Shown: positions 29,815-40,244 of the stretch, piece after piece | Numbering within the stretch: the stretch's first letter is position 1 | Layout: each line of letters opens with the position of its first letter | Assembly: GCA_016713985.1 (NCBI GenBank) | Contig: JADJOD010000017.1 | Span: 50,001-114,000, forward strand | DNA: 64,000 nt | Direction: 5' to 3' | Origin: Lewinellaceae bacterium | GTDB taxonomy: Bacteria > Bacteroidota > Bacteroidia > Chitinophagales > Saprospiraceae | Translations under genes and position numbers: made by a program | The notes under the pieces: generated by a model | The model's input: the letters and a program-made list of their open reading frames with translations, nothing else | Databases searched by the model: none | Told to the model about the DNA's origin: nothing

Positions 29815-32108
29815 TTAGCGATTTTCTATGAGCCAATTGGTTAGTAAGGTTTCCATGTCATTCAGGCTATCTATAGAATATTCTAAGATTGGGTACTTGG
29901 CAAATTCATAAAACAAGTCTTTAGTAAACCGATCTGTTTGGCATATTAAATTGTTGTTTTGTCTATTTCAGATTGTATCTTTCTAAAATATGACAATTGT
30001 GTTTGACTTGATATATCGATAATATAAAAATCCCAGGAGTTTTCTGTGTTATAAACCCCCAATTCAAAAATGGGACTGAGTTTATTGTTTATAGAGGAGA
30101 ACATTTCTCTAAGATATTCATCAGCAAGAACTGCAACTTTTTGACATCTATGGATAGGCTGTTGAGAATCCACCTTATCTTCTAATCGTTTAAACAACTT
30201 TTCTATTTCCGGTGGTTGGGAATATCCATCAAGCACTTCTGATATGGGAATAAATTTCATGATTTCTGGATGAAAAAATGGTTGTTGAGCCTCTTCATAT
30301 ACCCTCAGGTGGTCGTAATTAAGCCATATATCCTCAAACGGAATTTCCCTTAACACCTTAAGGGCTTCAAATGGCCGGTGCAATTCACGAAACACTCCAA
30401 GCAATTCTTGCAGATATCCACGCCGTTGTTTTTCAGGCCCAATCACTTCAATTTCTATGTGCTCGTTGAAGAAGGATCGGTACACAATGGCCTCACAACT
30501 CCCGTCGCTCACTACTACGCCGCTGCGCCACCGTTTTTCGTCTACGATATCGGCATAACGTTCGACAATAAATTGCGCCAAAAACAGGTCGGGGTGAAAT
30601 GAGCCATAGCTAAAACGAAATCTCAACCCGTTGCCTTTCTCTGGCCAAACACCAACAGGCTCAATGTCGGAAAAAAGGTCGGGCAACAAAAACGTGTCTT
30701 TGCGCCCGCGCAAGGGGTAACAAAGTTTGAACTTCGCCATCAGTTCGACCAAAAAGGCGTATTTCTCGGCGGGGTAGCGGTCTAAGGGCAGCAGCCGTTT
30801 TAAATCGGCGAAACTGAATTCGCCGCGCCGTTTGTCTTTTACCTCGGCATCGTTAATGAGCGTGTACACGCCGTCCATGATCCACTGCGGGTTGATGACG
30901 TGTGTATCGGCTAAGCGGGGGTCGTCGACAAAACTGACCACCGTGCCGAGCGAGGCCAACTGTTTGAGATTGAGGCGTTTTTCATCTTCCGGCAGGTTTC
31001 TGATGTGTTCGAGTTGGCGGTACTTTTCATAACTGATGTACTCTTCCTTCATGGTTTCCAGTTCATTTTTGACGGTAAACCATTCCTGCCGCTGTTCGAC
31101 AAAAACACTGGGCATTTCTTTTTTGTCTCCAATGATTTCGTGGATTTTGGCTTGCAGTTCGTGAATCGTGTCAAGTGCAACCACCCCTTTTTCATCGTTG
31201 TCGAATACCGCTGTCCGCACAAAATCTTTGATGTTGGGATATTCCCTTCGCAGCGGTTCGCGGTCTATGTCGTGTTCGTCCAGGTCGGTTTTGTTGATGA
31301 CTACCAGCACCGGAGCATCCCCCCCGATTTCATGTACGAGTTGCAACCAGTGGTTGAGGTCTTTGCGTTCGCGGCGGGCTACCGTCACCAGCACGTACAG
31401 GGTGCGTTCGGTGAAAAAAAACTGGTGGGTGCTGCGCATGAATTGTTGTCCGCCGAGGTCCCAAACGTTTAAACGGATCGGCCCGTAGTCGGAAGGCGCG
31501 TCTTTCATCCGGCAGCGTTCGATGCCGTGTGTGGTGGTGATTTCGCGGGTAATTTCCTGATGCCGAAGCATTTCGATCAGGTGGGTTTTGCCGTAATTGC
31601 TGTCGCCGATAAACATCACCTTGGCTTCCAGCACGGGGCGTTTCCCTTTGTCTTTCAGCCATTTGAGGATTTCCCCTTTCCCAAGTGCCACAACATCCGG
31701 CGGAGGTGAATCCAGCGGATTTTCTTCCAACGCCAAATCAATCAACCCATCCATACCCGGCGGCAGCGCAAATGTTTTGATCCGGTTTTCGGCAAGGCTT
31801 AGGTTTTCTAATTTCCGCAGGGCATTGCCCTCGGGAAAAGGAAACTCCGTTAATCCGTTTTCACTCAGGTTCAATGCCCGCAGGTGTTCGGCCAAACCCG
31901 GCAGTGCGCGTATTTTTTGCCATTTTTCGTCGGTCAGACCGGTTTTGGCGAGGTTTAATCCGATGACCCGTCCTTGTTCATCGAGGGCATATTTCGGGTA
32001 GTTTTCCTTGAACGGCATCACCGAAGCCAGCAGGTCGCCGTCGCGCTCCGGGGCCCGGTGGAGTTTCAGTTGGAGAATGGCTTCGATTTGTCGGACGAGT
32101 TCGGACAT
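29815..32108 (-). CDS. ROCO family protein: LRR, Roc GTPase and COR domains; frameshift near the C-terminus
   Basis: About 764 residues from ATG 32106-32108 (MSELVRQIEAILQLK). In order: leucine-rich repeats at about 45-135 (LRALNLSENGLTEFPFPEG, LENLSLAENRIKTF), a Roc GTPase with P-loop GDSNYGKT (168-175), switch motif WDLGGQQ (about 216) and NKTD (about 268), then COR (about 350-600, including the HVINPQWIMDGVYTLIN segment). The AT-rich C-terminal 150 residues look like a separately acquired domain. The frame stops at 29946; adding one base at the AAA run 29948-29950 continues it as LICQTDRFTKDLFYEFAKYP to a stop at 29815, just ahead of the next gene. Bacterial ROCO proteins are GTP-regulated dimers whose roles are largely unknown. 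An effector function in biological conflict is inference. Confidence 0.85.
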
Positions 32109-32511
32109 GGTGTTTTCCGGTTGAGATGTTGTCTGCAAATGTAAAAAAAGACACCGTTCCAATCCATACAATCCGTTTCATCCGTTTTCCCATTCGTTTG
32201 TGTCCTTTAGAGATATTTTCAGGTCCCCTTCCCATGCGTTTGCGTTGCCAAAGGATGTTTTTACCTCCCGCATCGAAACCGATACCTTTCCGACCCAACC
32301 GTTTACGTTGTTTGGAGATATTTTTACGTCCCGGACCTAAACGTTTAGGTCCGGGACGTAAAAATTTGGGTAGTCGACGTAAAATTTTACGTCCTGCCAC
32401 CTAAACGATTACGTCCCGAACCTAAACATTTGGGTTCGGAACGTAATCGTTTGGATAAACAACGTAAACGGATGGATAAAAGACGTAAACGGGCGAACGG
32501 AAGAGGCGTGT
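32109..32511. repeat. Palindrome-rich intergenic region
   Basis: Upstream of the ROCO gene. A perfect 44-base palindrome lies at 32321-32364 (half-site TTTTTACGTCCCGGACCTAAAC). A second, imperfect one is at about 32408-32450 (ATTACGTCCCGAACC... / ...GGTTCGGAACGTAAT), and GACGTAAAATTTTACGTC sits at 32373-32390. Words of the type CGTTTRCGTNGNNNNNN recur from 32180 to 32500 at irregular steps. A basic open frame across it (32126-32404 region, both strands) is a by-product of these repeats. Confidence 0.75.
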
Positions 32512-32672
32512 GACACGAACTGAAGTTCGGGTGATCTTCAGTTCGAGGTATACGCGACACGAACTGAAGTTCGTGTGATCTTCAGTTCGAGGTATACGCG
32601 ACACGAACTGAAGTTCGTGTTACGAGGGCGAACTTCAGTTCGCGGTATACGACACGAACTGAAGTTCGTGTT
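32512..32672. repeat. Tandem repeats of a 44-base unit with internal palindrome
   Basis: Units start at 32512, 32556, 32600 and 32651. Each begins GACACGAACTGAAGTTCG and contains GATCTTCAGTTCGAGGTATAC; the third is a 51-base variant and the fourth is cut short. CACGAACTGAAGTTCGTG is itself a palindrome. There are no unique spacers, so this is not a CRISPR. The array reaches into the stop codon of the giant surface protein gene (32671-32673) and may act as its transcript end. Confidence 0.9.
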
Positions 32673-35600
32673 ACAGGCGGATCATTTTCTTCGTTGCCAC
32701 ATCAGTGGGTGTTTCGAGCCGGCAGTACAGTACCCCTCCCGTTGCAGGCAACGCCGGGCCGACCGCAACGGCGTTGTATCCTTTTCCGAACCGGCCTTTT
32801 TGCACAAACAGCACACGGCCCGTTTCGTCATACACCGTCAGCGTCGCTTCCGTCGCTTCCGGCAGGTGAAAGCCGATGAGCGTTTTGTTCGTAAAAGGAT
32901 TCGGCTGGTTCTGGTACAATTCAAAACCAACGCCGGCAATCGTGCTTGTCGCGCCGGCGTTGAAACGCAGGGCAACATTGAGTTTCGTTATGGCATTATT
33001 TGTCGTTAAGTCATTGGTTGTCAGTTCGTTGACTTTATAAGCCTCTGCGCGGGTGATCCGGCTCGATATACCCAGCATATCGCTGAGTTTGCCCGCAGTT
33101 ATGGCACGGAATTTCACGGTGAAGGCGGCGGCGGAAGCCGTCGGGGTGTTCACCGAAGCGGTCAGGGCGTCGGCAAACACGCCGAAATTGTCGCGTTGCA
33201 TGGCATCGGTTTCAATAATGTCGGCGACTTCCAGACCGGCGAGGTTCAGCGTGAACTGGTACCCCTGCACTTTTTCCGTTCCTTTGAATGTCACGTCAAA
33301 CACCTCTCCCGCCCGCACCGCGCGATCTTCCACATCGAACAGCAGCGTGCCTGCCGCCCGGTCGTCGGTGTTCATGAAGGCGTTGGCCGTCGCCGTGTTG
33401 TTCACGTCGCCGATTTTGACGGCCACAAAATCGTTGTCCAACTGGTCCGCCGTAACGGCCGTTGCGCTGATAATTTCGGGGAAGGGTGTGGAGAAGGGGT
33501 TGTTCGGCTCCGGGAATACGAAATTTTTGTCCACAAATCGCCAGGAGGTATTGTTCGGCAGTTCGTTGTAAATGCCGAGGATCAGTTTGCGCGACTCCAC
33601 GATGTCGAAGGTGGTGATCGAGTTCGATTTGTTGGCGTCGGCAGCGATCATTTTGTAAGGACTGTTCAGCGGTTCCAGGCCAAGGATATGTTTCGAGATC
33701 AGCACCAGGTCGTAGGTCGACACGCCGTTGAGCGGGTTGTCGTCTTTGGTCGGGGTTAGGGTGTAGTCGGAGCCGGGCGGTACGGCGTCGTTAAACGCAA
33801 AATATCCCTGGTCGTCCGTTGCGTCGTTGAGGTCGACCAAAGTGCCGCCGTTGGGCGGGGTGGCCTGCAGCCCGACACTGGCGTCTTCCAGGCCGTCGTC
33901 CGATTCCGTTTTTAAGGCGCCGGCGACGGTGAGGTTGGCCGGGTCGTTGTTCGGGTCGCAGTGGTCTGCGTTGTCCTGTATGTCTATACTTGCCACGCAA
34001 AATGCCGTGTTGCCCGCCATATCCTGCGCCCAAAGTTCCACCGAGTGCGGACCCAACTCGTCGCAGGTAAAGGTGACGCTCGTGGAGGGGATTGCCCTGC
34101 CCGTCGACGGGGAAATTTACCCCCTGCCCCACAATACGAACGGCAAAAACCATCTGGTTCGGCGCGCTGACCGTGGGGGTGGGCGGCGTACAGTTGTCCT
34201 GAACGTATTTCAGGAAATCGGTCGCCCACAACTGCACCATCTGTGTCGGCATAATATTGACACTCAAACCGTTGTGGCAGATCAACGTGGGCGCTTTGCA
34301 GTCTTCTATGGTGAATATTTTTTCACAGAACACCTCGTTGCCGCAGCCGTCCGTGATGATCCATTTGATCTTGTGGGTGCCGTGCGGCAGTTGGGCGGAG
34401 ACACCCGGCAGGCCGAATGAATTATTGGGGGTCGGCATCTGGGCGAGTGTTTTCCATTGCAGGCTCGCCGTGAGGGTGTTGGCGCCGGGGGTCAGGTGAA
34501 TCGCCCAGCGGTAAATATCGGCCGGCGCTACGGCGCGGTTGTCGAACGGCCGGGCGGTACCGCCGGTAAAATTGGGGTTGGCCGTATTGCCCACGTTCAC
34601 CTGGCCCGGTGCAGGCAGGTTGGTGCTGTTGATCACCGTTTCCATGCTGCCGTTGTTGTCCACGTCGAGGAACAGCAGGTAACGCGCCTCGAGGTTGGCG
34701 CCCGCACAAAGATCGGTTGCCGTGACCGACAGATCGGCGGTCAGTTCGCTCAGGTCGTGCAATGAATGCACCGGGTCGATCCACTCCGGGTGGTTCCAAA
34801 GCGCGATGTCGTTTTGCGAACTGTCGCAAAGCCCCTGCAACAATCCCGGGCAATCGAGCACCACGGGATTTTGCGCGTCGGTCACCTTAATGACCTGTTT
34901 GTATTCGTAACAATTGAGCGTGGAGTTCCAGAAAGAACTGTAGTCCGTCGCCTGCGCGTCGGCCGGGGTGATTTTGGTCACGCTGGCCGTCCAGGGCGCC
35001 GCAGTGCCCGGCGGCGAAACGGTTGGTCCAAGCATGTTGGAAGCGTCGCCCGCCGTCGCGCTCGGCGTCGGGTTCGGCACGGTGACACAACCCGCGCCGG
35101 GCAGGTAAGCGCATAAATTGATCACCCGCCAGGTGCGTTCGATCTGGTAGCAGGCATCCGGAATTACGGTGAATACCGCGTCGTGGTACGACACCGCAAA
35201 CTGCTCGCAATCTTCGCCGTGGAAGACCGGTTCTCCATAAATACCGCTTGAATCACAGGCGGTTATGATTACATCGTCGGGGAATCGGATGGCGTAGTCT
35301 AAGTTATGCGTCACCACGATTTGCTGGGTGCACTGACTCGTTTGTGCCTGGCAGTCGTGTACGGTGAAGGTCCGCACCAGCGTGCCGCGGTTACAAACGG
35401 TATCGAATTGGCTGTAATTCAACACGTGCGACAAGCCGGGCTGGTTCAGGTAGGTGGAGGCGGTGTCGAGGCAACAATTGTCTAAGAGATCGGGTTTGCC
35501 GTAGGCGGCGAGGGTCGGGTCGAAGTTTTCACAGGACACCGTAACATTGGCCGGCGGCTGGCAACCCGGTTTTAATTTGTCCTGCACTTCCACCTGTACG

Positions 35601-38600
35601 AGGGTTTCGTTGTACAAGGGCGCGCCGTCGGGTCCGAGGCTGAAATTGCCCAATGGGTCGAGTTGATAACAGCGCATCGCGAGGGTTTGGGTGGTGCCGG
35701 CTTCGCAGCAGTAAAACTTGATGGAATCGGCTTCGGCGATGGCCCGGGCATATTCACTTTTTACGTCGGGAAAACCGTCGTTGCAGGGCGGCCCGCCGTT
35801 TTCAGCGTTTAAAGACTGAATACAGGCGGAATAGGGCGGGTGGCGCCGCACGGTCACCCGTACAAAATTGCAGTTGTCGTACGAACCTTTGTCAAAAGTA
35901 GTGGCCGGCAGGGTCGTCACCCCGCCGAAACTGACACCTGCGGCGTCGGCTTCGTAACAGTCGTTGGGGTCGTCGGCATTCAGGGAAACGGTGGTCACGT
36001 TATTCCCCACCGCCACCGGCGGGGTGTAGTCGCGGATGGATAACTGGTAGGAACAGGTTTTTAAATTACCGCAGGCATCCTCGATTTTGTAATAAACGTG
36101 GTGATTGCCGATGGGCAGGCAGGCGGTGGTGCCGAATGCCGCCAGGGTATCCGGGTCGGCGGTGTTGTTGCCGGGGAACGTGCTCAGCGCACCCGTCACG
36201 TTGGCCACCTGCGTTGTGTCGCCGGTATACTGGTTGAATACCACCACCTTGGCGATTAAACTGGCGATGGACGAGCAGGCGTCTTCCACCACCACGTCGG
36301 GCAGGTTGACGTTGGCGCAGCAGTTGTACAGGCCGGTTGAAACGGTCAGGTTAGCCGGGCAATTCATCGCCGGTTCGCTGCGGTCGAGCACCCGTATCTG
36401 CTGGGTGGCCTGCCGCGACTGTGCCGAACAGGCGTCCACGATCAGCCAGTTTCGGTTGATGGTATAAGCGCCGGGGCATATTTCAACCACCCCGTCGGTG
36501 TAAGACCAGTTGATGGAACAGCCGGTCGCCTGCCCGAACACGTGGGGCGCGCCTTGTTTGCCCTGACTTTCAATCCAGGCGGGTGTCGGGTACGGGCTGC
36601 CGCATTCAAAAGCGTCGGCGGCGATATCGTTATAATCCGGCGGAAGCACCACGTCGTCGAGACCGGGGCGGATAAACCGGATGATCTGCATACAGGTGGT
36701 GGTGTTATTACTTTGATCGCGGGCGGTCCAGGTGCGCTGCACAACGGTCATCAGGCCGGTGGAACAGGGTTTCGAAACCGTTTCATCGGAATAACTCAGG
36801 GTTACGTCGCTGCACTGGTCGAGCAGGGGCGCCGGTACAACAAAACTGCTGGGTGTGACCTGCATCATCTGGCCCGGAAAAGCCAGGCCATTGGGAAAAC
36901 CCGCCGTAAATGCGGCTTTATAACGCACGATCAACTTCACTTCCGTCACGGTGGATGCGTCGCCAAAACCGTTGAGGTCGCGGATACGCAGTTTCCAGGC
37001 GCCCGCAAGCGGCCCGCCGTCGAAGGTGGCGAGTGATCCGCCGTTAAAAGGTATCCGGGAGCGTTGGTTGTTGGTGAATTGAATACAATCGGTGTTGCCG
37101 ACGGCTTCGTCGTCAAAACGCACCCAAAGCGGGCCGGTACAACCCGTCGCCTGGTTCCAGAGCGTTACCGTAACGCCGGCCGGGTTTTCCAGTTCCACCA
37201 GAAGGTTTTTTTCAAACACATCGCCGTTGATCCGGATGTGCAGGTCGACGTCTTCCACTTCCGCGTCGGCGGGTGAAGCGGCGGGAATATTCAGCAGCAG
37301 GGTTTGGTAATCCGAGACATTGGCCGGCAGGGCGCCGGTAGTCGTGTATTCCCCCACCATCGAGGCATTGGCGCTGAATGTTGGCGCGGCATTAAAATTA
37401 CAGGGCAAATCCACCGGGCCGCAGGTGAGTACCGGCGGCAATTTGTCTTCCACGAGGATCATTCCCGAGCAGGTATTGTCGTTGATCGGGTCCGTCACCC
37501 GCACGCCGTATGTTTTTCCGATATCGGCGCCGGTCAGTGTGGCGGGCACCCAGGGGCCGTCGTTGAACGGCGGAATTTTGTCGAGTTGCACGATATAGGA
37601 ATCGTAGCAGCGATACGGCCCGCCGAGCAAAATATCGTCGGCCTGGATGGTGGTTTCGCAGGTAGGCCCCAACGACACGTTCAACATCCCGGTACAAATG
37701 AGGGTGCTGGTAGTGCCGTTGTAGGGTTGCACGGTTACGGAAAACGAAGCCGTAGCCACGTTGCCGGCCTGGTCGGTGCATTTGAAAACATTCACCGTTG
37801 TGCCGACGGGGAATGCGGCGCCGGAGGGCAAACCGGCGATTTGTTCCGGTTTGGCGCGTGTTGCGGCGTATTTGACGTAGCCGTTGTAGGCCCTTGACAC
37901 ATACGTTTGGCCAAACGGATAACCTTTGGCAGCGCCCGGCAGGGAAGACACCAACAGGGTGCCATCATCAGCCTGGCGCGGAATGCCGGCGTTGATACCG
38001 GTGCAGCGCACCGGCGCGCCGAGGGTGCTGGTCAGGTAAATGCCGCGGGATTCTCCGGCGGCCAAGGCAATTACAAAGTCAGTCAGGGCAGTCCCGGCGC
38101 CGGTGCCCGTCGAAGTAACGGTGCGTGTACCGAGCAGGGACCAGGCGGCCAGGTTTTCTTCCACACCCTGCCAGCTTGAGGCCGACTTCGTGATGTATAC
38201 TTCCACTTCCCAGGAGCCGGGGTCGAGTACGGGGCCGAATTCCGTGACCTCGATGGCTTCGGCGCTGAGGTTTTTAACGTCGAACATGATACCCGCCGCT
38301 CCGTTGTTAAAGTCAACCGGGTGATCGACGCGGGCATTCGGGGCAAACGTGCAGTTGTCAAACGCGGCTACGGCATAATTGTAGGGGGTGGAGCAGTCGC
38401 CGGGGCCGAGTGTAAGCGTTACGTTGGATGGCGCCACCATCGTCGGCGCCGTCTGGTCGGTCACGGTGACTATTTGCGCCGTGCTGGCGGCTAATCCGCC
38501 TGCGCAGGGCTCCACGAGTTGCCAGGTGACTACATTGACCCCGACCGGCACATCCGCCAGTGTAATAAATGCCGGCGCGGGCGCGGGCACGGTGAACGCC

Positions 38601-39295
38601 GGGCCGTCATTGATGCGGTAACGCAATTCCAGGGCTAAGGAGCAGGCGCCGGGTACGATCAGGGGCGAGAGGGTTTGCACATTGGCTTCACATTCCCCGG
38701 CAGGCGCTGCCATATTCAGCGAGCCGGCGGCCTGTAAGGAACAAACGCCGCCCGGAACCTCGGATACGATGGCCGTCCAGCCGCTTTTACCCACGGTAAG
38801 GTCGGAATCGAACGCGAAGGTAAGGGCGCCGCTGGCATTGGAAACCGACGCGCGCACGGTGCCGGGCGCCACGTTGTAGGGGGCGTGGGTGCCCTGCCAG
38901 CCGCCGAGGCCGTTCGAAAACGGGTTGGGCGACCCGGAAACAGCGGCCGCGCCCGAATTGATCTGCGGCGAATTGGTGCCGGGGCCGTCGTACACGAATA
39001 AAGCGTCAAAACCGTCTTCGGTATGGAAAGAAGTGAACTGCACGACTATTTTATTGCCCGGCGCCGAGGGCAGGAAGGTAAGCACCGATCCGGCGCCCGA
39101 TTGTGGCCCGTAGGGATTGTCGATACCCGCTTCGTCCGTAAACAGGTACGAACAGTTTGTTTGCGGGTTCAGGTTTATCGTTTGGGGGCCGTTGTTGTAG
39201 GGTATGGCAATTGGTGTTTGTGCAAACAGCATGTGGGCAGAGCCCAGTACCATCCAGACAGACAATGTACAGCCGGAAATAATTCGCCTTTTCAT
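32671..39295 (-). CDS. Giant T9SS-secreted surface protein 1 (CUB, P-domain, HYR-like repeats); one frameshift
   Basis: About 2,208 residues from ATG 39293-39295 (MKRRIISGCTLSVWMVLGSAHMLFAQ, a signal peptide; an upstream GTG is less likely). Domains in order: a CUB-like domain (about 30-160, with the FHTEDGFDALFVYDGPG signature), HYR-like repeats with paired cysteines, a proprotein-convertase P domain (about 680-790, VEDVDLHIRING to VKLIVRY), more cysteine-rich HYR-type repeats, a dockerin-like calcium segment (DDNPLNGVSTYDLVLISKHILG), and a T9SS type A sorting domain (ELYQNQPNPFTNKTLIGFHLP... to MIRL). It should be exported and fixed on the cell surface, with a probable role in adhesion. The G4 run 34087-34090 has one base too many; removing it gives NPSTSVTFTCDELGP. 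It follows a small exported protein gene by 29 bases. Confidence 0.87.
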
Positions 39296-39324
39296 GAACA
39301 CTTGCGAAATTGATTAAAAGGTGA

Positions 39325-39735
39325 TTAACTCGTCAGCAAGGCCAGCGCTTCGTCGTACAGGGCGCGCAGGGTTGCTTCGGGGGTGTAGGCATGCTCGTAT
39401 AATCCACCCATCGACGCGGCTTCCGGCATGGCGGCGTCAATGGCCTGCGGCACGGGAAGTTCCTTCAAAAGGGAACGAAGCATTGATTTGTAGAATAATA
39501 TCCGGCGCAGCAGGTCGGTGTGCGCCGCAGTGCCCGGCGCCAGGTCCGACAATTGCGGCTGGATCTGGTCCAGTTCATTTTGCACTTTTACCTGTGCCTG
39601 CGGGGGAGTCGGCCATACAATTGCGGGGTCGTTCCAGGGCGCCGGTTGCAATTGCTGGGCGTTCGCAGCGGCGGAACCGGACAAAAGGCCGACCCATAAA
39701 GCCATACGGAAATAATAACAGAGGTAGGGTTTCAC
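39325..39735 (-). CDS. Small exported helical protein upstream of giant protein 1
   Basis: 136 residues with a signal peptide ending ANAQ. The first possible codon is GTG (39733-39735); the ATG ten codons later (MALWVGLLSG) would give a shorter signal. The mature part is mostly helical and rich in Leu, Ala and Glu, with no cysteines. I do not recognise a family. Its place, 29 bases before a giant T9SS protein gene, is mirrored at 52164-52625, and both share a similar layout (helical, L/A-rich, a YKxxL...L segment followed by PVxEAI or PVPQAI). I infer a helper role for the giant protein, such as export or surface attachment, with low certainty. Confidence 0.65.
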   Translation of the reverse strand: MKPYLCYYFRMALWVGLLSGSAAANAQQLQPAPWNDPAIVWPTPPQAQVKVQNELDQIQPQLSDLAPGTAAHTDLLRRILFYKSMLRSLLKELPVPQAIDAAMPEAASMGGLYEHAYTPEATLRALYDEALALLTS

Positions 39736-40177
39736 TGCACAGACATGATTTTATGAAGTGGGAAAATGTATACCGGTGAAATGAGCGGCGCGAACAAAAG
39801 GTCGCAGGCTCCCCCTTGCGGTATATTTGGATTATGAAAAATCGGTCTGTGGATAAACAAGCATACAAAATTCGGCCAAAAAAACGGCCCATCTGCGTTT
39901 ATGCACTCAGAATGAACGGTTTATGCCAAAAAGGAGTTAAAGATTACCGTAAAGAACATGCTTTTTTCAAACTCACCCGCCTGTACCCAAATTAAATTTT
40001 ATGAAAAACGGGTTTTTAGCAAAAGACCGACATTTGGCGGTTGCCGGTTTGCAGGGCCTGCGAGGGGCAGGATTTCGGGCGAATAAAATGTTGTCACGGC
40101 TGTTTCTGGCGCGTTTGTCCACGAAAAAAAGTAAGGCGCCGCAGCGTTTTTGCAACGTTTGTCCCTGATAAGCCGGT
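39736..40177. other. Intergenic region, no gene seen
   Basis: About 440 bases upstream of the small exported protein gene and beyond the terminator of giant protein 2. It should contain the promoter of the 39735-32671 operon. A short minus-strand frame at 39973-40248 overlaps the terminator and has no family match I can see. Confidence 0.5.
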
Positions 40178-40214
40178 AAAAAAAACGCCGCCTCCGCAAA
40201 TGCGGGGGCGGCGT
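40178..40214 (-). terminator. Terminator of giant protein 2
   Basis: On the minus strand, ACGCCGCCCCCGC pairs with GCGGAGGCGGCGT (13 pairs, one wobble) around ATTT, followed by a run of eight T. It lies 30 bases after the stop at 40245. Confidence 0.9.
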
Positions 40215-40244
40215 CATTAAATAAACCCTCTAAATTCTTACTGC

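Noticed and set aside
32126..32404. Arg/Lys/Gly-rich repeat protein
   Set aside because: Open frames on both strands follow from palindromic ACGT-rich repeats; no start signal or family.
32512..32672. CRISPR array of 44-base units
   Set aside because: The whole unit repeats; there is no alternation of repeat and unique spacer.
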